From positions 1 through 5,456 of the forward strand of contig JAIRKN010000032.1 in NCBI GenBank assembly GCA_031260095.1: a stretch of DNA of 5,456 nt, read 5' to 3'. The notes below the pieces were generated by a model. The model was not told the DNA's origin and searched no databases. It worked only from the letters and a program-made list of their open reading frames with translations. Positions 1 to 5,418 of the stretch are shown here, one piece after another. Position 1 is the first letter of the stretch. Each line of letters begins with the position of its first letter. A program made the translations under genes and the position numbers. Source of the stretch: Tannerella sp. (GTDB lineage: Bacteria > Bacteroidota > Bacteroidia > Bacteroidales > Tannerellaceae).

Positions 1-1
1 T

Positions 2-550
2 GATGTATTGGTTGGTGTGAATCTTTTGCGTGAAGGGTTGGATCTGCCTTCGGTATCATTGGTAGCCATACTGGATGCGGATAAGGAAGGCTTTTTGCGT
101 TCACACGATTCATTGACGCAAACGGCCGGACGTGCCGCCCGCAATATTAACGGAAGGGTTATTTTTTATGCGAATAACATAACAATGAGTATGCAACTGA
201 CGATCAAAGAAACGACCCGTCGCCGGAAGAAACAGTTGGATTATAATAAAAAACATGGTATAACACCCCGTCAGATTGTTAAAAATACGGATTCTATTTT
301 GGGAGAGACAAAAACGAAGCTGGCAGAAACGTATGCTTATGTGGAGAACAAACTGTTGATGGTGGCTGACCCTGTGATGCAATACATGAATCAGGGACAA
401 CTTGAAATGGTAATCGAAAAAATGAAAAGTCAAATGACCGAAGCGGCCCGGAATCTTGACTTTATTGAGGCGGCCCAATATCGGAATGAAATGCTTATAT
501 TGCAGGATAAGTTGGATAAGAAACCGGCAGATAAAAAAAAGACGCTTTAA
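2..550 (+). CDS. uvrB: UvrB, excinuclease ABC subunit B, C-terminal part (5' end outside window)
   Basis: UvrB is the damage-verifying helicase-like subunit of the UvrABC nucleotide excision repair nuclease; it is loaded on DNA by UvrA and then recruits UvrC. The window holds the last 182 codons, entering in frame at base 2. Visible landmarks, numbered from the first visible residue, are the NLLREGLDLP stretch (8-17), the LDADKEGFLRS stretch (24-34) and helicase motif VI with Q40 and GRAARN (43-48). ITPRQIVKN (87-95) follows the helicase core. The C-terminal UVR motif at about 133-171 is a short coiled-coil hairpin with NLDFIEAA (151-158), which contacts UvrC in the family. The tail is lysine-rich. 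Family members are about 670 residues, so roughly the first 490 are missing because of the window edge, not because of damage. The next gene starts 5 bp after the stop, suggesting co-transcription. Confidence 0.97.
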   Translation, partial: DVLVGVNLLREGLDLPSVSLVAILDADKEGFLRSHDSLTQTAGRAARNINGRVIFYANNITMSMQLTIKETTRRRKKQLDYNKKHGITPRQIVKNTDSILGETKTKLAETYAYVENKLLMVADPVMQYMNQGQLEMVIEKMKSQMTEAARNLDFIEAAQYRNEMLILQDKLDKKPADKKKTL

Positions 551-555
551 ATTTA

Positions 556-1428
556 ATGCCTGGAGGGATGTTTATATTGAAATTCAAAAATGTAATTTTG
601 TTGCCGGCTTTGCTGATTTTCTGTTTACCTTGCCGGAGTAAACAGAAGGCGGATGATCGTCTTATTTTTGATGATTATATCCGTTATATAAAGCCATACA
701 GTTCTTGTGCGATGACGGATATAGTGATTGAAACTGCACGTTTTTTTCTTGACAGACCTTATGTTGCATCTACATTGGAAAAGGAACCGGAGCAACTGAT
801 TGTCAATCTGCGCGAATTTGATTGTACCACTTTTGTAGAAACGGTGCTTGCCCTTTCATATACAGTCAGGAAATCGGAAAGCCCGGCATTTGAGGATTTT
901 TGTGAGCTGTTACGTCAGATTCGTTACAGAAGCGGCCTTATCAACGATTATACGGACCGGTTACACTATTTTACGGATTGGATATATGAAAATGAAAAGA
1001 AAGGATTTGTATATGATGTGACGAAAAAGGCAGGAGGAAAATCCTATCGCCCGGATCTGGATTTTATTTCTTCGCATCCGGATCGTTATCCCCAGTTAAA
1101 GTCAAACTCTGGGTTTGCAGGGATATTGCGCAGGAAAGAGCGTGAAATTTCAGAAAGACGTAGTTATTCGATGATTGCCGGATCTGAAATAGCTGCCGGT
1201 AAGGATGTTTTACAAAACGGTGATATTGTTTGTTTTGTGACTGATATCAAGGGATTGGATGTGACACATGTCGGATTTATTTACTTTTGCGCCGGACAAA
1301 TGACGTTTATTCATGCTTCATCGTCGGCAAAAAAGGTGATTATTAATCCGCATTCTGTCCGGGAATATGTGGAACAATCCCGGCATACAAAAGGTATAAT
1401 GGTCGTCAGGCCATTTGATCTGGAGTGA
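556..1428 (+). CDS. Exported DUF1460 family protein, NlpC/P60-like peptidoglycan amidase/peptidase
   Basis: DUF1460 proteins are papain-fold (NlpC/P60-like) enzymes common in Bacteroidales; characterised structures are described as N-acetylmuramoyl-L-alanine amidase or peptide-cleaving cell-wall enzymes. Numbered from ATG 556, the likely catalytic cysteine is C90 in FDCTTFVET, the histidine is H238 in VTHVGF, and a third polar site lies near H253 in FIHASSS. The segment RYRSGLINDYTDRLHYFTDW (103-122) is typical of the family. Residues 8-25 are a hydrophobic export signal. C23 or C26 could be lipidated, but neither has a good lipobox, so periplasmic or lipoprotein location is open. The start is uncertain. 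ATG 556 follows an A/T-rich stretch and is given here. ATG 568 is also in frame, and TTG 577 lies 9 nt after GGAGGG (562-567) and gives a cleaner signal peptide starting M-K-F-K. Length of about 283-290 residues is normal for the family. Exact substrate bond is not shown by the sequence. Confidence 0.88.
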   Translation: MPGGMFILKFKNVILLPALLIFCLPCRSKQKADDRLIFDDYIRYIKPYSSCAMTDIVIETARFFLDRPYVASTLEKEPEQLIVNLREFDCTTFVETVLALSYTVRKSESPAFEDFCELLRQIRYRSGLINDYTDRLHYFTDWIYENEKKGFVYDVTKKAGGKSYRPDLDFISSHPDRYPQLKSNSGFAGILRRKEREISERRSYSMIAGSEIAAGKDVLQNGDIVCFVTDIKGLDVTHVGFIYFCAGQMTFIHASSSAKKVIINPHSVREYVEQSRHTKGIMVVRPFDLE

Positions 1429-1445
1429 AATTTTCCCCAAAACGT

Positions 1446-1476
1446 TTTTTCAATTCAGGAGCATGTTGTATATTTG
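1446..1476 (+). promoter_or_regulatory. Probable Bacteroidetes-type promoter of the regulator/ABC transporter operon
   Basis: TATATTTG at 1469-1476 matches the Bacteroidetes primary sigma -7 consensus TAnnTTTG exactly. The -33 element is poor: at the expected distance there is only a T-run (1445-1450) instead of TTTG. Transcription would begin near 1483, leaving about 22 nt before the GTG start at 1505. The element sits in the only sizeable gap (76 bp) between the uvrB pair and the downstream genes. A weak -33 fits a promoter that needs an activator, but that is inference. Confidence 0.5.
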
Positions 1477-1504
1477 TGCTTTGTAAGTATGTTATTGAGC
1501 AATC

Positions 1505-2206
1505 GTGGTTAAACAGGAGAAAAGAATAATAGATTTATCAACCAGTCTGTCAGAAGTTTGGAGGGTCCTTACGGAAGAAGAACGCGAGATCTTACGCAAT
1601 AATTCAAAGATTCAGAATTTTAAGAGGAATGAAAAGATTTATTGCGAGGGCGATGATTCTGTGGATATGATGTGTCTTCTGAAAGGTAAGGTTAAGATAT
1701 ATAAAGAGGGGGTGGGCGGCCGCAGTCAGATTATCCGTGTGATAAAACCGATCCAGTATTTCGCTTATCGTGCTGCATTTGCCCGTGAACCTTACCTGAC
1801 AAATGCTTCGGCGTTTGAAGCTTCTACCATTTGTATTATTCCTATGACTATAGTAGAAAAACTTATCTACGGAAATCCGAATCTGGCCATGTTTTTCATA
1901 CGACAATTGTCGGTAGACCTTGGTGTTGCTGACGAACGTACGGTCAATCTTACGCAAAAGCATATACGTGGGCGGTTGGCCGAATCGTTGCTGTTCCTGC
2001 GTGATAGTTATGGGCTGGAAGAGGATGGAGCAACTATCAGTATTTATCTTTCACGCGTAGATCTGGCTAACCTTTCCAATATGACTACTTCCAATGCGAT
2101 TCGTACACTCTCCACGTTTGTTTCCGAACATATTATTGCAATGGACGGGCGAAAAATAAAAATTATAGATGAAGATCGATTGCGGAAAATAAGTCGCAGA
2201 GGTTGA
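1505..2206 (+). CDS. Crp/Fnr family transcriptional regulator
   Basis: This is a 233-residue protein of the two-domain Crp/Fnr type: an N-terminal cyclic-nucleotide-binding-like beta barrel (about 25-125, with KIYCEGDDS and LLKGKVKIYKEG), a long dimerisation helix (about 125-165), and a C-terminal winged helix-turn-helix (about 180-222). The recognition helix is around TTSNAIRTL (194-202). At the position of the cAMP phosphate-binding loop (GEL...RxA in E. coli Crp) it reads FAYRAAFAREPY, so the key Gly-Glu pair is absent. There is no N-terminal cysteine cluster as in Fnr; the only cysteines are C47, C57 and C110. The ligand is therefore unknown. GTG 1505 is chosen because the next in-frame methionine (residue 55) would destroy the barrel. 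The ABC transporter ATPase begins 19 bp after its stop, with no terminator seen between, so it may regulate the transporter and is likely co-transcribed with it. Confidence 0.9.
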   Translation: MVKQEKRIIDLSTSLSEVWRVLTEEEREILRNNSKIQNFKRNEKIYCEGDDSVDMMCLLKGKVKIYKEGVGGRSQIIRVIKPIQYFAYRAAFAREPYLTNASAFEASTICIIPMTIVEKLIYGNPNLAMFFIRQLSVDLGVADERTVNLTQKHIRGRLAESLLFLRDSYGLEEDGATISIYLSRVDLANLSNMTTSNAIRTLSTFVSEHIIAMDGRKIKIIDEDRLRKISRRG

Positions 2207-2225
2207 TTCTTAAATTAGCGGTCCG

Positions 2226-3245
2226 GTGGAACATTCGTTAATCATAAATTATAAGGACAAGGTCATATTTACCAGTGATTCACACTGGCTTCATCCTCTT
2301 TTCGAATTAAATGATTTTCTGCAGAAAGAAACACTTCCGGCAAAAGAGTTGTTCCTGCGTGATAAAATCGCCGGTAAAGCGGCGGCATGTATGATATCAT
2401 ACCTGGGTATTGCAATATGTCATATCGAACTGATCAGTAAGCGTGCGGCGCTTGTATTTGACGCAGCCGGAATTACGTATTCTTATGACCGTATGGTGGA
2501 ACAGATTGATTGCCGTACGGAATATTTGATTGATGATGACATGTCTATAAATGAGGTGTGGCTTTTTTTACGGAAACGTGCGGGAAGGGTAGAGGGCTTA
2601 CCTGTTAAGATAGAAAATATATCCTATTGGGTTGGTTCACGTATTGTTTTGAAGGATTTGTATCTGGAGCTATCAGCCGGAGAGCAGCTTGTTGTTCATG
2701 GCGCTAATGGAGCCGGTAAAACGACTTTACTGAAAGCTATGCTGGGACTTGTGAGGCCTGCAGGAGGTATAATAAAAATCGGCGATTATCAGGTCGGGAG
2801 TAAGGAATGGGTACATAACCGAATGAATACGGCTTATGTATATCAGGAAAATATAAAAAATACCTTTCCTGTCTCGGCAGGGGAGGTGGTATCCATAGGG
2901 CTTGCAGGTATCAGAATGCCGGCTTCTGAAGTTTTATACAATGTAGAACTGGCGATGCGCCGTACCGGATGTTTCAATTTGTTTAAACGCTCGTATCATT
3001 CGTTGTCGGGTGGCGAGAAACAACGTGTATCCCTGGCGCGTTGCCTGTGCCAACATGCCAAAGTATTATTGTTTGACGAGCCGACTTCTTTCCTTGATCA
3101 GGAAGGGAAAGATGATCTGCTGACATTGTTGCGGGAACTTTGCTATAAGGAAGCTCCTACGATTTTGATGGTATCGCATGATATGACGTGGATCGAACAA
3201 TTGGGATGGGATAGGAAAGAGTTGAAAGGAGGTCGCTTATGTTAG
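2226..3245 (+). CDS. DUF1893-ABC fusion: metal-type ABC transporter ATP-binding protein with N-terminal DUF1893 domain
   Basis: The C-terminal part (about 127-330) is a complete ABC ATPase: Walker A GANGAGKT (159-166), Q-loop Q207, signature LSGGEKQR (260-267), Walker B VLLFDEP (280-286), D-loop SFLD (288-291) and H-loop H318. It powers import by the permease encoded next. The first about 120 residues are not part of an ABC domain. They resemble DUF1893, whose known structure (Thermotoga TM1506) has a cytidine-deaminase-like fold: a start LIINYKDKVIF, then the hallmark DKIAGKAAA (46-54), then a strand GIAICHIE and helix FDAAGITYSYDRMV (78-91). The deaminase zinc ligands are not evident, so a ligand-sensing or structural role is more likely than catalysis. 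Start GTG 2226 is preferred because the full DUF1893 fold begins there and an in-frame stop lies at 2211-2213. Total length is 339 residues, against about 240-260 for ordinary ZnuC/MntA-type ATPases. Confidence 0.9.
   Translation: MEHSLIINYKDKVIFTSDSHWLHPLFELNDFLQKETLPAKELFLRDKIAGKAAACMISYLGIAICHIELISKRAALVFDAAGITYSYDRMVEQIDCRTEYLIDDDMSINEVWLFLRKRAGRVEGLPVKIENISYWVGSRIVLKDLYLELSAGEQLVVHGANGAGKTTLLKAMLGLVRPAGGIIKIGDYQVGSKEWVHNRMNTAYVYQENIKNTFPVSAGEVVSIGLAGIRMPASEVLYNVELAMRRTGCFNLFKRSYHSLSGGEKQRVSLARCLCQHAKVLLFDEPTSFLDQEGKDDLLTLLRELCYKEAPTILMVSHDMTWIEQLGWDRKELKGGRLC
3225..3233 (+). promoter_or_regulatory. Strong Shine-Dalgarno site for the permease gene
   Basis: AAAGGAGGT lies inside the end of the ATPase gene, 5 nt before ATG 3239. 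It is a near-complete anti-SD complement, which is uncommon in Bacteroidetes, where most starts have no SD. It supports ATG 3239 as the permease start although this creates a 7-nt overlap with the ATPase gene. Confidence 0.75.
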
Positions 3246-4036
3246 AATTGTTGACGCTTTCTCCTATTATAAAAGGATTGATCCTGTTGGTTGTGGCAGG
3301 TGTTTCTTTTCCTGTGACGGGCGTTTATCTCTTACGTCTGAACCTGTTGCCTCTGCGTTTTATGTTAATGCATGGCGCTATCCTTGGAGGCGCTCTCGCT
3401 TTGTCTTTATCATGGAGTCCTTTTATTACAACAATCGCAGTCAACCTGTCGCTTGTTTTATTGATGACAAACGCTTCCCGCTCCCTTAAAAGAGATGCAG
3501 GTTATATCAGTACATTTTTTATGGTTATATCTATATCGCTTGCATTTATCCTGGTCTATAAATTTAATGTACAGGCAAAAGACACTCTTTCTCTTTTATG
3601 GGGAAGCCTTTATACCTCCACATGGGGGGAAGTGATGGCAGTTGTCGTGTTTTCTTTTTTACTGATTACGTTCCTGTTAATTAACTATCGTAAATTGCAG
3701 GCATTCTTCTTTGACCGCGAAATAGCCTATACTTCAGGCGTTGATGAGCGTTTTTTATATTATACGATTGTATTATTTACAGCAATGACGGTGGCAATGG
3801 CTATGAAAATAATCGGCGCTTTATTGCTTGACGCATTATTACTGCTACCAGCCCTGATCGCTACTTTTCATGCGAAAAGTCTGCGGGGTGTACTGGTTTG
3901 GTCTTCTTTATGGGGGGGGATATTTGCAATCGGAGGTTTTTTTATCGCCTTACTGTTTGATATTCCGGCCAGTTCTGCTATTGCTGCACTGGCTTCTGTC
4001 GTTTTTGTCGTTATTTTTATTATCAAACGAAAATGA
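3239..4036 (+). CDS. ABC-3 family metal-type ABC transporter permease (ZnuB/MntB-like)
   Basis: This is a 265-residue integral inner-membrane protein with about seven or eight hydrophobic segments (roughly 8-33, 43-58, 61-78, 90-110, 130-150, 172-186, 189-210, 218-262). It would form the homodimeric channel of a cluster-IX (Zn/Mn-type) importer. Family signs are the segment around H45 (LMHGAILGGALAL), RDAGYIS (85-91), DREIAYTSGVD (159-169), which corresponds to the cytoplasmic coupling region, and the strongly conserved KIIGALLLDALLLLPALIA stretch (190-208). The usual acidic residue just before the H45 region (D in DALSHA-like sequences) is absent here, a small deviation. Length is normal for the family. 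It overlaps the ATPase gene by 7 nt and the binding-protein gene by 4 nt, so the three products are likely made in coupled fashion. Family assignment is firm; the transported substrate is not determined. Confidence 0.92.
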   Translation: MLELLTLSPIIKGLILLVVAGVSFPVTGVYLLRLNLLPLRFMLMHGAILGGALALSLSWSPFITTIAVNLSLVLLMTNASRSLKRDAGYISTFFMVISISLAFILVYKFNVQAKDTLSLLWGSLYTSTWGEVMAVVVFSFLLITFLLINYRKLQAFFFDREIAYTSGVDERFLYYTIVLFTAMTVAMAMKIIGALLLDALLLLPALIATFHAKSLRGVLVWSSLWGGIFAIGGFFIALLFDIPASSAIAALASVVFVVIFIIKRK

Positions 4037-4800
4037 ACAAGATGTTGATAAGATTTTTCATTTGTGCAATGGGCCTGATCGTATTTGTTTCATGTCAGGG
4101 TAAAAAAAGAACTTCTCATTCCGATAGAGTCGTGGTTGCGACAACGGCCTGGACAGCGGCTTATGCAGAAGCGGCAGGAGCCGGGGAGGTTGTGATACTG
4201 GCGCCTTTTGAGATGGAGCATCCGTCCGAATATGAGTTGCGTCCGGGGGATATTCCTGAAATCATGAATGCGGAGTTGATTGTTTATGCCGGTTATGAAG
4301 TCATGACGGACCGGTTAAAAAAAGGATTGGATATTCCGCAGGAGAAATTATTACTTGTAGATACGGATTATCGTTATGAGGCAATAGTGCAGTCGGTTAT
4401 GAATATAGCCAAGCATTTAGGCACGGAAGATATTGCACGTGATAACCTTTTCACAGTTCGTCGGGCTTTGGATGACGGAAGGTCGATGCTACGGGAAAAG
4501 AATATGTCGGATAAACCGGTTATGGTACATCGTTTTCAATCTTCTATAGCCGGGGAACTCGGTCTGAGGCCCGTCGTGTTATTTGGCCCGTCTGCTCCGG
4601 AAGCTTCGGAGATTGCCGAGGCTGCGAAAAAGGAGGTCTTTATGATTATAGACAACTTCCATAATCCGGTCGGTCAGCCGCTTAAGGAGGTATTGTCTGA
4701 TAAAAAATATGTGCGGTTCCTGAATTTTCCGGGACTGAAAGGTACAAAAACATTAACGGACGTTATCCGGTATAACATTTCTCAGATAGTAGCGGAATAA
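4033..4800 (+). CDS. Divergent cluster-IX (ZnuA/TroA-like) ABC transporter solute-binding lipoprotein
   Basis: A signal peptide (1-20) ends in FVSC, so C21 is probably lipidated and the protein is tethered outside the inner membrane, delivering substrate to the permease. The fold is recognisable: VVVATTAWTAAYAEAAGAG (33-51), PSEYELRPGDIPEIMNAELI (64-83), MVHRFQSSIAGELGL (164-178) and LNFPGLKG (230-237) follow the ZnuA order. However, the canonical ligand His in the PHxYxxxPxD motif is Ser65 (with His63 two residues upstream), the HxWLDP motif with the second His is missing, the third His is kept (H166), and the usual Asp near LDPLG is Asn231. There is no His-rich loop. D207 and H210 in DNFHN are possible alternative ligands. 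At 255 residues it is shorter than typical members (about 290-310). ATG 4033 overlaps the permease stop as ATGA, implying translational coupling. The family is clear; calling the substrate zinc or manganese would be unsafe. Confidence 0.85.
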   Translation: MNKMLIRFFICAMGLIVFVSCQGKKRTSHSDRVVVATTAWTAAYAEAAGAGEVVILAPFEMEHPSEYELRPGDIPEIMNAELIVYAGYEVMTDRLKKGLDIPQEKLLLVDTDYRYEAIVQSVMNIAKHLGTEDIARDNLFTVRRALDDGRSMLREKNMSDKPVMVHRFQSSIAGELGLRPVVLFGPSAPEASEIAEAAKKEVFMIIDNFHNPVGQPLKEVLSDKKYVRFLNFPGLKGTKTLTDVIRYNISQIVAE

Positions 4801-4943
4801 TTTATCTTCATCCTAAAATCCGCAAGCAAATAATTTGTTAGTTTCGGTGAAATTGCAGAAGCACGCTGCTTTGCGTCGGAAGTTTTGCGCTTTAGGGGAA
4901 GCGAAATAAATAAGATATAACGAATAAATTACATTCTGCTCAA

Positions 4944-4964
4944 AAGTCGCGTAGCGACGACACT
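4944..4964 (+). repeat. Palindromic repeat type A, copy 1 (CGCGTAGCG core)
   Basis: This is a 21-nt unit AAGT-core-ACGACACT whose centre GTCGC-GTA-GCGAC is a perfect 5-bp stem. It is followed by TTATTAA and a type-B palindrome. The outermost copies (this one and 5190-5210) share this core, whereas the inner copies have CCCGCAGGG. Confidence 0.85.
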
Positions 4965-4971
4965 TTATTAA

Positions 4972-4991
4972 CCGTATGCTTTAGCATACGG
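4972..4991. repeat. Palindromic repeat type B, copy 1
   Basis: CCGTATGCT-TT-AGCATACGG is a perfect 9-bp stem with a 2-nt spacer. The same hairpin recurs at 5093-5113 (perfect) and 5163-5182 (one mismatch). It sits 7 nt after type-A copy 1. Confidence 0.85.
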
Positions 4992-5012
4992 ATTATCAAT
5001 CACATCCCCGTC

Positions 5013-5072
5013 AAGTCCCGCAGGGACGACACTTGATTAATTGGTTGATAGAGTGTCGTCCCTGCGGGACTT
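5013..5072. repeat. Inner inverted pair of type-A repeats (copies 2 and 3)
   Basis: Copy 2 (5013-5033, + orientation) and copy 3 (5052-5072, - orientation) are perfect 21-bp reverse complements separated by 18 nt. They can form a hairpin that competes with the long-arm pairing, in which copy 2 pairs with copy 4 (5121-5141). Each copy is also self-palindromic around GTCCC-GCA-GGGAC. Confidence 0.88.
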
Positions 5073-5092
5073 ATGAGAGAACAAGTTCGCTG

Positions 5093-5113
5093 CCGTATGC
5101 TAAAAGCATACGG
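5093..5113. repeat. Palindromic repeat type B, copy 2
   Basis: CCGTATGCT-AAA-AGCATACGG is a perfect 9-bp stem with a 3-nt loop. It lies in the spacer between the long arms, so it has no partner in the fold-back except itself. Confidence 0.85.
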
Positions 5114-5120
5114 TTAATAA

Positions 5121-5141
5121 AGTGTCCTCCCTGCGGGACTT
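5121..5141 (-). repeat. Palindromic repeat type A, copy 4
   Basis: This is the reverse-orientation copy that pairs with copy 2 (5013-5033) in the long fold-back. It has one change: C at 5127 where copy 3 has G, giving GTCCTCC instead of GTCGTCC. TTAATAA (5114-5120) separates it from type-B copy 2, the mirror of the spacing in copy 1. Confidence 0.82.
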
Positions 5142-5162
5142 GACGGGTATGTGATTGATAAT

Positions 5163-5182
5163 CCGTAAGCTAAAGCATACGG
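5163..5182. repeat. Palindromic repeat type B, copy 3 (one mismatch)
   Basis: CCGTAAGCT-AA-AGCATACGG is the partner of copy 1 in the long arms. A T-to-A change at 5168 breaks one pair of its own 9-bp stem and also one pair of the long arm. Confidence 0.8.
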
Positions 5183-5189
5183 TTAATCA

Positions 5190-5210
5190 AGTGTCGTCGC
5201 TACGCGACTT
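5190..5210 (-). repeat. Palindromic repeat type A, copy 5 (CGCTACGCG core)
   Basis: Exact reverse complement of copy 1 (4944-4964), including the variant GTCGC/GCGAC stem. It is followed by the unique outer 48-nt arm. Confidence 0.85.
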
Positions 5211-5262
5211 TTGAGCAGAATGTAATTTATTCGTTATATCTTATTTATTTCGCTTCCCATAG

Positions 5263-5418
5263 ATTTGTAATCTTGTTTATCACAACGGCGGGAATATTGA
5301 AAATCGTCGCAAAATAGTTGAAGCTATTGTGTGCAATCTTGATACATCCAAATTTTTACAACATAATCATGGCGCAAAAAAGAAACGTGAAATTGAACAG
5401 TTGAAGTTGGAATGGTAA
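5263..5418 (+). pseudogene. Possible start-less gene remnant of unknown function
   Basis: A 51-codon open frame runs from just after the in-frame TAG at 5260-5262 to TAA 5416-5418. The peptide is hydrophilic with an amphipathic lysine/glutamate-rich end (NIENRRKIVEAI at 11-22, KKKREIEQLKLEW at 39-51) and looks protein-like. It contains no methionine and no credible start codon, and it begins right at the outer end of the fold-back element. I do not recognise the family. A second frame opens with ATG 5412 (MVKLAEKIF...), overlapping the stop by 7 nt, and runs off the window; it could be the next gene or the continuation after a frameshift. The coding call rests only on composition. Confidence 0.3.

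Larger units (their letters stand above)
4896..5258. repeat. 363-bp fold-back element: long inverted repeat with 145-nt arms
   Basis: Bases 4896-5040 pair with 5114-5258 with only 5 mismatches (at 4966, 4986, 5006, 5027 and 5035, by left-arm position) and no gaps; 73 nt (5041-5113) separate the arms. The outer 48 nt of each arm (4896-4943 and 5211-5258) are A/T-rich, unique within the window and perfectly complementary. The inner arm parts are made of recurring small palindromes. No ORF lies inside. Flanks show no convincing target-site duplication (TTAG on the left, ATAG on the right). It could be a MITE-like non-autonomous element, an assembly of REP-like repeats, or a large cruciform/terminator structure after the transporter operon. 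Confidence 0.93.

Noticed and set aside
110..478. 122-codon open frame on the - strand inside uvrB
   Set aside because: It lies antisense to unmistakable UvrB motifs and shows no family features of its own.
1489..1512. Seven-codon ORF (MLLSNRG) overlapping the regulator's GTG start
   Set aside because: It could be a leader peptide, but it is so short that chance explains it, and no ribosome site or conservation can be seen.
1604..1963. 119-codon open frame on the - strand inside the regulator gene
   Set aside because: It is a shadow of the regulator gene, which has clear family motifs in its own frame.
4855..4874. Small hairpin (AAGCA-CGC-TGCTT core) after the binding-protein gene as a terminator
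   Set aside because: The stem is short with a bulge beyond 5-6 pairs and no T-run follows, so an intrinsic terminator call is not supported.
4944..5210. CRISPR array
   Set aside because: The repeats are palindromic, occur in both orientations and alternate with a second repeat type; spacers are irregular and partly repeated, unlike a CRISPR array.
5260..5267. TAGATTTG, a match to the -7 consensus TAnnTTTG, as a promoter for a downstream gene
   Set aside because: No -33 TTTG lies 19-21 nt upstream, and such 6-base matches are frequent in A/T-rich DNA.
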